A stretch of DNA of 64,000 nucleotides, from NCBI GenBank assembly GCA_028023455.1, contig JAQFVV010000022.1, forward strand, positions 9,505,100 through 9,569,099, in the 5' to 3' direction. How positions within the stretch are numbered: the stretch's first letter is position 1; the number at the start of each line of letters is the position of its first letter. The stretch is from Epiperipatus broadwayi (Eukaryota; Onychophora; Udeonychophora; Euonychophora; Peripatidae). The position numbers and the translations under genes were made by a program. Under the pieces are notes generated by a model. It did not search any database. It was given only the letters and a program-made list of their open reading frames with translations, and was not told where the DNA came from. This document shows positions 37,043 through 48,219 of the stretch, one piece after another.

Positions 37043-37071
37043 GTTGTTGTTATTATTATTATTATTATTAA
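36940..37071. repeat. (TTA)n/(TTG)n trinucleotide microsatellite
   Basis: Long run of TTA units bordered on both sides by TTG blocks. Open frames here (poly-Leu, poly-Asn, poly-Ile) are artefacts of the repeat. Confidence 0.97.
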
Positions 37072-37185
37072 ATCTGAAACTGCATACACATAATGATCTA
37101 TGTAGCATTAAATGATTCTTTAGTGATCTATTTATAATCAATCACCCAATGTGAAGAAATGTTCAAGTTTAGTCATTATTTAATA

Positions 37186-37422
37186 TATATCTGAGCACTT
37201 GTTGCATATATGTGTGGAGATGGTAATCTGGACCAACTGATGATTGCTGGTTTAGCATGAAATACGTATATTGGTGATTATTTATCTTTTTGATATATAT
37301 GTGTTCAAGTGTATCAGTGTTATGAGATAGTGTGGAGAGTAATGGGTCATGTGAAAGTCTGTGCTCATATACCCTATATATTACATATATAGACACAGGT
37401 ATATAATAAGCCTGTGTGCTTC
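37186..37422 (+). mobile_element. Hammerhead-family element, single unit with 15-bp TSD
   Basis: A 237-base element flanked by a perfect 15-base direct repeat AGTCATTATTTAATA (37171-37185 and 37423-37437). It starts TATATCTGAGCACTTG, carries the hammerhead motif at 37232-37275, continues through TGAGATAGTGTGGAGAG, and ends with ATATACCCTATATATTACAT and a hairpin ACACAGG/CCTGTGT (37393-37417). No open frame of its own. The duplication length and small size fit a non-autonomous retroelement such as a retrozyme or a Penelope-derived unit. The minus-strand open frame at 37169-37396 is a chance frame through it. Confidence 0.85.
37232..37275 (+). ncRNA. Hammerhead ribozyme motif (type I)
   Basis: Order of parts: ACCAA (helix I), CTGATGA, stem II TTGCT/AGCAT with loop GGTTT, GAA, helix III ATAC/GTAT with no loop, A, then TTGGT (helix I return strand, five pairs). 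The predicted cut is between 37270 and 37271, after GUAUA (UA of the NUH rule). All core bases are intact. The pair next to the core in stem II is a U-U mismatch here, where the copy at 7022 has G-U and that at 48177 G-C, so activity may be reduced. Confidence 0.65.
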
Positions 37423-37437
37423 AGTCATTATTTAATA

Positions 37438-39391
37438 AATATTACTATTAAAACCTTTTCCCATTATATTCGTTTTGAACCACCATAAATTTTCTTGAAT
37501 AGACCAGTCAAGCAATTAAGCACTACCGATGTGATAGCAAAATATATTATTGATGAATACTCATTTTTTTATTCTAAGAAGCATATTTATCTTTCAAAGA
37601 CCATTCTCTTTCACAATCTATCATAAACCTGCCACATAATAGACAATAAGAAAATCAGAATGGCTGACTCTACTCCAATTCAATTTGTTTGTAAAAAGCC
37701 AGACTATTCTTCCAAATAAAGAATATTTTGTTCCATAACCAGTAAACAGAATCCAGAAAGAATGTTATATATATCCTAAATAATACACAAACTTTGAGTC
37801 TCAAGAGTCTTTTACCATTTGACAACCATTATGAAACTCTTGTGAATAAAATAGTTTTTAATTATCTCACTGTAGGGTGAGAACGTTACCGATGGAGACA
37901 GAAAAAGAGAACATTATTTACTAGGTTTTTCATTTGTGAGATAGTGAGGTTAATATGTTCATCCTTATTATACTCTCCATCTAAAAATATCTAGATACTC
38001 TTTACCAATGAATATTGAATGTAATCAACTTTAGGGATAGAGTAGCTGAAGTCTCTAATAGAAAACTGTTAATTATAATGTATATAAAGATTCCTCTTTC
38101 ACGCCATGTTATTTTTTTCTATCATCATAAGCATATTGTTTTATGCCATATCTTGTTACTAACGATCTAATCTATTATGCATTAAATGCCAAGATTGACA
38201 TAATTAAAAAAAAATATGCTGCAGTGAATTAATCAGGTATAATAGCCAATAAATTAAACTCTATCACTTCCTGCATTTTTACTTCATCATTTGATACTGG
38301 ATTGTGATGACTATTATTATTAATGGACACTGGGTTTGAATCAATAGCATTAATGGTAGGCTTTCATCAACTTTCCTTACCCATAGCCATTCAATTTTTG
38401 TTGGGTCAATTTCAAGCTAGAATTAAGAATGTTGAAAGATTGTTTGCATTTTTGATTATTAAGAGGTGTCAAATTTGAGTGGATACACATATATTAATGG
38501 GATCAATGGAATCATGATCTCAAAAACAATATGTTCCAGGACAGATTTTCAACTAAAAAGTAAAATTTAAAAGATCTGCTTAATCAATTTAATGGAACTA
38601 TTTTCCTAAACTCCATCTATCATTTGAATGCTTAAATATCACATGACATGCCATGTAAATACTCATACAATTGATTTTTGCTCTGTGAGACAAATTCTAG
38701 ACCTTAAGTTTCATACACCTAAGCTCACTATATCACTTTGGTAGTCAAGCATTAATTTCCCAAGCAATTAATCATTTAAATATATTTAAGAACTATTCAA
38801 AATTAATAATTTGCCTTTCAGCAATTAACTTGATCTATGTTTATATATTTATTAAACTATTATTATTATTTTAAAAAAGATATATTATAACATCTAAACA
38901 CAGAAATGAATATAAATTAGCTTTTTATTTCTTCTATTGATTAATTCTGATGATTTTTCTTTGAAAATTTTTGAGCTCTTTTTCAACTAATGAATATTAT
39001 TGGATGAGGATAATTAAGGTATTGTATGTTGGCATAATGAATGAAGTGGTAATAAACGAGTCAGAGAAACGGACCTCGAAATCAATATGACTAATAAAAA
39101 ATTTCATTTCTGTTCTTGTGGCTAATTCTTATTTTAGCAAATACTCTTTGATAATTCTCATTTGTTCTCATCTTCCAAGATCTCATTAATTATGCAATAT
39201 TACTATTAGTCACGTGATACGATGTTAAGTGCAGAATTGCCCTCAATACTATTGTTAAATAGAAAAACAACAGAAATTTTATCAAAAATACCAGCAAGAA
39301 CAAATTTAAAATAACTTTTAATGTTTTCATACGTAAACTGTAATTATTTTAAATAAAATTATTTTCTTTCACTTATATACAAAATTTATTT

Positions 39392-39397
<6 letters not shown>
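37438..39397. other. AT-rich non-coding DNA
   Basis: No gene recognised. CpG-bearing, non-repetitive sequence at 39010-39230 is a weak candidate for a conserved element (see finding on GAAACGGACCTC). Confidence 0.45.
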
Positions 39398-39425
<28 letters not shown>

Positions 39426-39463
39426 GTAATAATTATAATTATCATCATCATCATCATCATCTT
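39398..39463. repeat. (AAT)n followed by (CAT)n microsatellite
   Basis: ATAATAATAATAATAATAAT-type run at 39398-39425, then TCATCATCATCATCATCATC at 39441-39461. Confidence 0.9.
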
Positions 39464-39974
39464 TCAACAATAAATTTATTAGGCTTCACAAAGGTTTACT
39501 CATTGTAGATATCAGAAAATAAGTGACTTAGTAACTTTTTACATATATTCAATAAATACAATAAAGATATAATAGCAAATATAATTTTTTTTTAGATTAA
39601 AAAAGGAAAACAGGCATTGTTTTCAGTGTCTGATAAGAAGAGACCTACCTTAGCCTCATCCTACCCCAGACCTGATTCTCTAAACTGGAAAAGACCAATT
39701 TTGGCCATAATTACTTATTGTCTTAAGCTTATTATTGTGTTCAGATACTTTTGTGAATTTAGTTATATATAAATATACCCAAGAAATATAAATAACAGGA
39801 AAAAGCCTTGAGAAAAATTGTCAAGTAATACTGAGAGAGTACTATGTTTGCTTTTAATAATCTTACTGAAAATGTGCTCTATTATTTAATTTTCCTCATG
39901 GCACATAAACCATGTCAGATGTACTTGTATAAATAATTGCCTATATCTTAGAAAAAATAAGGTTGGTAGGAAAT

Positions 39975-40135
39975 TGAGATTTAATTTCATTAAAAAATCA
40001 AAATATTTAGGTTTTAGTGACTAGAATTTAAATTGGCATATTGATTATATTGTTGAAGTCCAAATATGTCTCAGAGAATACTGCTGGAGATTGATGCAAA
40101 AATTTAAACATCTTCCAGTATTGATATTTTTTCAC
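39975..40135 (+). pseudogene. LINE remnant (tentative)
   Basis: Plus-strand reading gives KFNFIKKSKYLGFSD, then a stop, NLNWHIDYIVEVQ and WRLMQKFKHLP. This resembles the KYLG..D..L.W..HI block that follows the catalytic domain in jockey/CR1-like LINEs. Too short and broken to classify. Confidence 0.45.
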
Positions 40136-42264
40136 AGGAATGAAGAGGAAAATACTAAAATTATTATTGTTGTTAGATATTATCAAATTGACATCAATTC
40201 CTGGTTATCATAGATAAGTTGCATTTCAAAAGAATGATCTTTTATTTGTTTAATTTTTCAAGCTGCTTAAAGATATATTTATTATTATGAAGATGGAGTC
40301 ATCAATCTCACTGTTAGTTATCTTCTAGTTTTTAATCATTAATTCCTCTTAGCATTAAAATTGATCATCTCATCATGAAACCAAAGTAGAATAATCTGTC
40401 TGATCACTTTGTCTTTCAAATACTCACTTGTTTATTTTCCTTGCTGATCATGAAATTTTCAAAAGTCTTTATCAGTATCACATTTCTACAAGTACCAGTA
40501 TATTTTCTATCATTTCTTAATGTTCAACTTTTGCATTCATAGAAAATCATAGAAAGTAACATAGAATATACATAATATAAGAGTTGCATTAATTTATGAT
40601 TTATATCTAATATAAGAACTATATTTAAATGTTTTTATTAATTTTGGAAAATCAAGTTGTTTGTTACCTCTTTATCTTTTTCAAGTTAAAATGAAATTTT
40701 AAAATTGAGGTTTAATATATTTAAATTCAACAGAATTGCTTTGAAAATTGATATATAACTAAGTTATATCATTCTAATCCATTTGAAATGCCTATCTTTT
40801 CAGTATATCAACTAATTTGATAGATATGCAACAGATTCTAGGGAAAATATGAAAAATATTCAATTATTTTATATATCACACTTAACAATTATTCTCAGAA
40901 CTTTCATTTGTTTTAAATAATCATGAGAGGGCAGTATATTTTTTTTTCAATTTAATAATATTTTAAAACATTTTAAACTTTTAATGTATATATCATATTT
41001 AGTATGTGTACATAATTATATATGTAAAATAAATCAGTAACTAAGTTTTCTATTTAAAATTGATAGATTCTATCTTTACTTTAAAACAATTTTTTTTAAA
41101 TGATAAGTGAGAAAACTTGCATTATTTAAAATGATGTGAAAGTTAAAAAAGATTGCAAATTTTTTCTTTAGCATTTTTTAAACAACTGTTTTAATATAAT
41201 TTTAAACACAAAACTTTTCTACTGATTTATTATACATATATAATTATATACACATATTAAATATAATATATATTAAAATTATTAATATTAACTCACTGCA
41301 GAAATATCTAATGACTTATATACACTATGTGTCATATGGATTTAAAATAAAATTGTATCTATTAACTCTTATAATGCATGACTTGTGTAAAAATGAGATT
41401 TGACATCACTCTAAATCGGCTACTTTTTATCCCACGTATACATATGATACGTCATCAGAAAGAAAATCAAAAGTTCTGTAAGATGGTGCCCTCTTCAGAG
41501 TTATTTTACAAGTAAAAAATCAATAAAAATGACCATATATGTCAAACAAAACCAAAGCACCGCCTCCTCACCAACTTTTCTTGAATCTTATTGGCTGTCC
41601 CACTTTTGTCAGAAAGGGTAATGGCTGCAAAAAAGTCAAAAAGTCACGTTGATTTGATTATTATTACTTAAGTGATACACTAAATGTTTACAACATTTTA
41701 AACAATATTTGAATTGAATTACAAATTATTATTGATAAAATAATGATTAAAAATTCAAATTATTCTTAGAAAAATAGTTCAGATATTACCAAGAATCATT
41801 TGACCTTAATGCTACATATTGCATCGTAACATTAAGTGACAAATAAAGATTACAGTCAGCAATCTTTCTAGGTTGATTGAATCAGAAGTTACTTTTATTT
41901 CACTGCAAGTTGAATATTTTTAAATTGTAAATCAAATTTTATATCTTGCAAAGATTTTACAGTTTGCTTTAAATTTTGAAAATTCAGTAATATACTTTTT
42001 ACAAACGAAACTAACGTATTTATATTATTAAAAGTGATCTATTTTAACAATAGATTTTGTTAAAGTTGTGAGTTGGCCAATTACAAGTTTTGATTTTTAA
42101 CTCATTCGGCCAATTATATAATCATCGTTCAAAAGGTTAAGTGAAGTTCATTTATAATATATGCATGTGTATCATTATGTACACATACTAAATATGATAT
42201 ATATATATAAGTGGTACACATTTTAACTTAGGCCAGAATATCTAGTGATACATACATATATATA
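40136..42264. other. AT-rich non-coding DNA
   Basis: No gene or bounded element. A patch at 41390-41650 is richer in G and C and includes an inverted ACGTAT...ATACGT (41436-41454), but nothing firm can be assigned. TA-rich microsatellite runs occur near 42198 and 42260. Confidence 0.4.
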
Positions 42265-43801
42265 TATACTTTAATATAAAAATATAAATAAATATTATAG
42301 ACAACTATATTTGAATTAATAAATAATAAATTTATTTTGCATCAAATCTATTTTCATTCAAAATGAACCTTCTCAAGATGTTAGAATAAATCAAAAAGTC
42401 ATGTGATTTATATTAACTTAGTATACACTTATTGTTCAAACCAAACCTTAAAATTTTTTAAAATTTTCAATGTTTAATTGACGACTAACAATTCAACTTC
42501 ATGGATTCTTGGAGCAAAATTCAGAAACTAGTATCCTTTGACCTTAATGATAAAGGCTTCATAAAATTATGACAATTTAAAGAATACAGTTTATAAAATT
42601 CACTATCAACAATCAGAAGACACCGATCACACAAATGTCTGTAGAGTTGAAAGAAATCAGATGGTATATCTTCAATATAGCAGTTTTTTAAATTTTGTTT
42701 ATAAAAATCTTTAAATTAAAAGACATTGTATTTACTAAACTATATAAAAACTTGCATTTTTCTTTAGTAGATGAAAATTTTAAAGTCACTTCATTCTTTA
42801 ATATAAATATTTCAATGACGTTCTAATTTAAAACCATTTCTAATTTTCTTCAATAATATTTCATATGACAGAATTAGCATCCATTATGTTGTCTTTATAA
42901 AATACTTTAATATAAAAATATAAATAAATATTATAGACAACTATATTTGAATTAATAAATAATAATAAATTTATTTTGCATCAAATCGATTTTCGTTCAA
43001 AATGAACCTTCTCAAGATGTTAGAATAAATCAAAAAGTCATGCAATTTATATTAACTTAGTATACACTTATTGTTCAAACCAAACCTTAAAATTTTTTAA
43101 AATTTTCAATGTTTAATTGATGACTAACAATTCAACTTCATGGATTCTTGGAGCAAAATTCAGAAACTAGTATCCTTTGACCATAATGATAAAGGCTTCA
43201 TAAAATTATGACAATTTAAAGAATGAAGTGACTTTAGAATTTTCATCTACTAAAGAAAAATGCAAGTTTTTATATAATTTAGTAAATACAATGTCTTTTA
43301 ATTTATTTAAAGATTTTTATAAACAAAATTTAAAAAACTGCTATATTGAAGATATACCATCTGATTTCTTTCAACTCTACAGACATTTGTGTGATCGGTG
43401 TCTTCTGATTGTTGATAGTGAATTTTATAAACTGTATTCTTTAAATTGTCATAATTTTATGAAGCCTTTATCATTAAGGTCAAAGGATACTAGTTTCTGA
43501 ATTTTGCTCCAAGAATCCATGAAGTTGAATTGTTAGTCATCAATTAAACATTGAAAATTTTAAAAATTTTTAAGGTTTGGTTTGAACAATAAGTGTATAC
43601 TAAGTTAATATAAATCACGTGACTTTTTGATTTACTCTAACATCTTGAGAAGGTTCATTTTGAACGAAAATCAATTTGATGCAAAATAAATGTATTATTA
43701 TTTATTAATTCAAATATAGTTGTCTATAATATTTATTTATATTTTTATATTAAAGTATTTTATAAAGACAACATAACGGATGTTAATTCTATCATATGAT
43801 A
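42265..43801. mobile_element. Complex foldback: two direct copies and one inverted copy of a ~570-bp unit
   Basis: Copy 1 at about 42269-42800, copy 2 (partial) at about 42860-43224 in the same orientation, and copy 3 at about 43219-43801 inverted. Copies 2 and 3 meet head to head, forming a palindrome. Identity is high, with scattered changes such as a 4-base difference (ATTT present in copy 3 near 43300, absent in copy 1). Only copy 3 has an intact 90-codon frame (43228-43500). Confidence 0.9.
43228..43500 (+). CDS. 90-codon open frame inside foldback repeat, function unknown
   Basis: The frame begins ATGACTTTAGAA and ends TTCTGA. It encodes a peptide with normal protein-like composition, with several Cys, Phe and Leu in a pattern such as DIPSDFFQLYRHLCDRCLL and no membrane segment or motif I recognise. 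In copy 1 (minus strand, 42495-42775) the equivalent frame is broken by loss of four bases, and copy 2 contains only its end. It could be an exon of a host gene captured by the element, an element-encoded small protein, or a chance frame kept open by AT-rich sequence drift. No start-site evidence beyond the ATG. Expression is not shown by the sequence. Confidence 0.3.
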   Translation: MTLEFSSTKEKCKFLYNLVNTMSFNLFKDFYKQNLKNCYIEDIPSDFFQLYRHLCDRCLLIVDSEFYKLYSLNCHNFMKPLSLRSKDTSF

Positions 43802-43886
43802 TATATATAAACTGTAAGTGTGCAGTCAATTTAAAGTACAATATAGTTTTACATTTCATTTATTATGCCAATATTAAAAACTTAAA

Positions 43887-44149
43887 AATAATAGAGATAA
43901 TTTTTTTATATTAAATGCTTTTATTGATTTTGCCCTAAAAAGAAACAAACTAATTGTTTCTTCAACCACAATGGGAGTTTTTAGATTTAACTTGAAATAA
44001 AAGCATGGGAGGGGATTGGAAATTAATTAAGTCAGTTTCTATTTTTTATAACAAGGGAATAATTTAATTAATTTCTGAATACCCCATGCTTTTTTAGTGC
44101 ACAGTCAATAAAAGCATTTAATATAAAAAAATTTTTATCTCTATTATTA
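43887..44149. mobile_element. MITE-like element with ~42-bp terminal inverted repeats
   Basis: Outer arms AATAATAGAGATAATTTTTT to TTAAATGCTTTTATTGA (left) and their reverse complement (right, 44107-44149). A second, inner inverted pair contains AGCATGGG/CCCATGCT (near 44003 and 44085). No coding capacity. Confidence 0.82.
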
Positions 44150-44490
44150 TATTTTATTTTAAATATAATGATAAAATAAATTCCATCATAGAGATACAGA
44201 ACTTGTAAATTATCTTCAATAATGACACTGGATTAATGCTTGTTTTTGTAGTTGATATTGTATCTGAAACTATTTTCAATCAAAGATCATTTCTTACAGT
44301 ATTGGCTTTTCAAATAAAGTATTCACTTATCTGAATTCATCTGAGTTTTGCCTATTTCTAAATTCTAGATATTATACTTCCAAGTCAAATAAAAGTGTTT
44401 CCTTTTATTATTTTATTTTAAGTGCTACATTATACTATATGATGTCTACTTCCCTCCATCTTCTGTGCATGTAAACAGATAGTATCTTAT

Positions 44491-44548
<58 letters not shown>
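44491..44548. repeat. (TA)n microsatellite
   Basis: Almost uninterrupted TA dinucleotide run. Confidence 0.95.
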
Positions 44549-44549
<1 letters not shown>

Positions 44550-44551
<2 letters not shown>

Positions 44552-45846
44552 GAATAATTAGCCATTATTAAGATATGTCAATAAATCTCTCTCTAAAACA
44601 TTAAGTACATTCAAAGAGTAAAAAATAATTTATATAAATAAAAAAGGTAAAGCAAGTCTTTTTAAATAGCCTAATGCAGAGCAAAGATTTCGCCATCTGC
44701 CTTTTCTGTAGGAATAGAAGAAGACATTATTTCCAAGATTTCTATTTCTGTTGAGTAATGAACACTTGAAGTTTTATTTTCATTCATGTTTATATTCTAA
44801 TTAAGAATATCTATATAATATGCCCAAGTCATTCTGGATTAGCATTATGAAAAAAAATTTGGATCCATCTTTTATAGACCTGATTTATGTTCAAGTTTTA
44901 TCCAGATTAGATTTGTACTTTGAATGTGAGCTACAATAAGGAGGTTCATTATTTCTGCAGCCATGATATCTATATAAATAAATATAAGTTTATTGATTAT
45001 CCACTCACTACATTATGTCAATAGATGCTACTGACCATAGTGTTTTTTTTCCCATTGAAAAATTAATAAAAATGTTTAAAATTAAATAAATGTAATATGT
45101 CATTATGGTGTTTATTTTGAAAATGATTAAATTATAATTCATGGAAGTATTTTAAAATGTTAATATGAAATTAAAAAAATAAAATTTAAAAACAAAATTT
45201 GTCATTATACCACTTGTTATAAAGATTATATATTCTATTGAAAGTTCCAAAATATAATAATTATTTGGAGAAAGTTTTTTTCAAATTATTTTCATTTATT
45301 TTTCTAAAATATGTGCATAGAGAAAAAATAGTAAACATTGTAATCTGTCTACTAAGTATGACATTTGGGTCCATAGATGCCAAATTTATGGATAATAAAA
45401 ATTCATAAGTAATGTTCTTTTAACACAGTGTAAATAATACTGATGTTTTTAACATCTATACATATATAGTATGTACACACACTATATTTTATAGTAAATA
45501 AATTGGTATTATACACATTTAAAAATAAAAATAAAGAAAAAACAAATTTTATAATAATCCTAATTGTGGCAAACTGACTTTTATTTTTTCTTAGTCTAAT
45601 AACTCTATTTAATCCTATTAATATTATAATTAATTCACTTGTTAAGTAGAAGGGTGGAAGAAATCACTGAAGCAAAAGAATTGTTTTTAATGTCTTTTTT
45701 TTTAAATATATATATATATATATTGAATTGCTAAGTGGAAAGAAATGATTGAATAAGTAGATTTGTATTTTAAACAAGGAAAGAATTAATAAAATACGTA
45801 AATTATTGTGTTAATTACCACTGTACAAAAATTTTATATATAAGAT
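44550..45846. other. AT-rich non-coding DNA
   Basis: No gene or bounded element recognised. TA run near 45707-45722. Confidence 0.45.
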
Positions 45847-45876
45847 AAGCATATATGGTATTTTACCTGAAGGTTT

Positions 45877-46358
45877 TTGATGCTGATATTTTTGATGTGG
45901 TAATATGTTGGGCTATTTCCTTTGTCTATCATTAAATGTTGAATGTCTAGAAAGTTTTAAATTTTATTTAATTTAAATACAAATTACTGTTAGTAATCAG
46001 TCACAAGTTAGGAAATAATACAAGTTAGTAGACAATATAGGTTAATAGATTACATAATGTTTTGAGTGGTATTATTGTCTGCTCTTTTTGCTGGCCTGAG
46101 CAGTAACATTACTAGTATAAGAGTCAAACTTACACAACTGACTTCTACAATAGCATCATCATGATCAGGCCAACAATACCTGAAGAATATCAGAGAATAA
46201 TACCATTCAAAACTTTTGTGTAATGTACTAACCTGTGTTGTCTTTGGGTGTTATTAATAACAGTTGTTTGTATTTGGAAAAGTTTAAAGTTTAAAATATT
46301 TCTAGACATTCAACATTTGATAATAGATAATGGAAATAGTCCTACATATTGTCACATG
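45877..46358. mobile_element. Foldback element, family FB3, long copy
   Basis: Outer arms at about 45894-45965 (TGTGGTAATATGTTGGGC, GTTGAATGTCTAGAAA) and 46293-46358 are inverted, and a nested inverted pair lies inside (TAGGTTAATAGATTACATAA near 46037 with its partner near 46215-46240, and GGCCTGA/TCAGGCC). The element is bracketed by a ~25-base imperfect direct repeat starting AAGCATATATGG (45847 and 46359). Arms match the short copy at 58058-58258. Confidence 0.82.
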
Positions 46359-46694
46359 TAAGCATATATGGCATTTTAAAGGTTTATATTGTTATCAATA
46401 AAATAAATTTTTACAGTACAGAAAATTTACATATATAGGTAGATGATCATTATTCCAAAATTTTTGATTCCAGGGTTTATTTGGTTTTGATTTCTTTTTT
46501 CAACAGCAACAACAAATTTTTTTTTCTTTTATTACAGATCCAAACTCTACTAAAAACTTAAATAAACATCATTTTAATATCTGTAGTTAGTGTACAGTAA
46601 AATACTTTTATGAACTGTATAAATTTATTTATTAATAATGGTATAACATTTTAAGAGAACAAACATGAGTAAAAAAACAACACTTGTTACTGAC

Positions 46695-46980
46695 ATTATT
46701 GAAAGTATTAAGAGACTGAAGTGGATTTGGGATGAACACATTGCTATAAGTTTTCTAAAAGAGATGATAATAAAAGAACAATTGAAATCTTAAACGGGAT
46801 TCCAAGAGATTGTAAAAGACCCAGAAAGAGACCACATGTGAGATAGAGGAAATAAGGAAGTGTGTGGGAATGATGTGAAAAAGAAAGTCTAAACATCAGA
46901 GAAGATGGATTGAACTTGGAGAGACCTTCATCCTGTAGTGTATTGATAATGGTTTATGATAATGATAATGAACATTTTCA
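46695..46980 (+). pseudogene. RTE-like LINE 3' fragment
   Basis: Broken frames read RLKWIWDEHIA, DCKRPRKRPHVR-type sequence, RGNKEVCGNDVKKK, and DWIELGET-like text, equivalent to the LKW..AGH and RGRP..RW..EI regions at the C-terminus of RTE/BovB-type polymerases. It ends with TTCATCCTGTAGTGTATTGA and a degenerate (TGATAA) tail. 5'-truncated, no catalytic domain. Confidence 0.82.
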
Positions 46981-47104
46981 TGCATGACATAATCTTATAT
47001 CAGCATAAAATGTTATGCAGTAATTAAAACATTAAATTGGAACAATATTTTGCAATTTTTTTCAGATAATAGTTTTTAAATTATTGGAAATTTACCTATA
47101 TATA

Positions 47105-47220
47105 CAAAAGTATAGGGGATTTGAACTCAGATTTTCAAGCACCTTTCAACTATCCACACTATCTTAAACAACTGATACACATGACCACACACATGTAGAA
47201 AAGTGAGTTCAAATCCCCTA
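47105..47220. mobile_element. Hammerhead-family element, deleted palindromic copy
   Basis: Left part (TATAGGGGATTTGAACTCAG to CACACACATGTAGAAAAG) matches the left arm of 47937-48310, then jumps to the inverted end GAGTTCAAATCCCCTATA. The ribozyme region is deleted. Confidence 0.75.
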
Positions 47221-48086
47221 TACTTACAATTAAAACTCCCAGGTTTGTGAAGAGTGCCTGGTTTTCAAATATTTTCTATATTTACAAAACTATACATAGT
47301 AAAATTAGTATTTGTTTAAATTTTCAATAGAGTTTGGGGCAGTTTAATGATTAGAAAGTTTATAATGAAATAAAAAGTATACGTTTGCCTCTTTTTATGA
47401 TGTTTTGTTTGATTGCAATACCCAGAAGTTGCATTATGAACTAAAAAATCAAAATTTAAATCATGTAAATTTTTTGTTAATTTTAATTTTTTTTTTTTTT
47501 TTACTTACTGATAACTGTAGTCATACTTTTAAACAGCAAATGAATTACAACTATTATCCTTCAATTAATACACAAAGGACTTTTAATTATTTTATTAGGT
47601 TACTAGTAATTATATTTCTCATTAACCTTAGAAATATACAGTACTTTAAATAAGTTTATGGTCAATATCGTCTGCTACTTTTTAAAAACCTTTTAATTTT
47701 TTCCAGTCATTTGCATAATCTTATATATTTCTAGAAATACCAATCACTATTTTTACACTTCCAGACAGATCTGCTATCAATGTTGGAAAAACAAATTTAT
47801 GTAATTCAATTAGAAACATCAATGATACATGATTGTTTGGAAAATTGAATAGCTTGATCTCACTGACATCTGATTGATTAAAATGCATATTGGTTAAAAT
47901 GCATATTCAAAATTGTGGTTATAATTTTCATTGAATATTTGAAATACAGGCATTCTTCATATACCTGGAGCCTAATTGTAAATATAGGGGATTTGAACCC
48001 AGACTTTCCAGCACCCCTTCAACTATCCACACTGTCTCATACCACTGCTACACATGACCACACACATGTAGAAAAGATAAATAATC

Positions 48087-48130
48087 ACCAATATACGTAT
48101 TTCATGTTGAACCAGCAATCATTAGTTGGT
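48087..48130 (-). ncRNA. Degenerate hammerhead motif
   Basis: Minus strand: ACCAA, CTAATGA in place of CTGATGA, stem II TTGCT/AACAT, GAA, helix III ATAC/GTAT, A, TTGGT. The core G-to-A change should abolish cleavage. Confidence 0.6.
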
Positions 48131-48176
48131 CCAACTGAGCACTGATTATATATGTGTGTGGAGGATGATAATCTGG

Positions 48177-48219
48177 ACCAACTGATGAGTGCTTGTTCAG
48201 CACAAAATACATATATTGA
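48177..48219 (+). ncRNA. Degenerate hammerhead motif
   Basis: ACCAA, CTGATGA, a perfect five-pair stem II GTGCT/AGCAC with loop TGTTC, then AAA in place of GAA. The lost core G should abolish cleavage; stem II is the best of all copies. Confidence 0.6.

Noticed and set aside
36873-37141. Poly-Leu, poly-Ile and poly-Asn frames
   Set aside because: Translations of the (TTA/TTG)n repeat; no flanking coding sequence.
37393-37437. Helitron 3' end (hairpin followed by CTRR)
   Set aside because: The hairpin is followed by GCTTC and a 15-base target duplication. Helitrons insert between A and T without duplicating the target.
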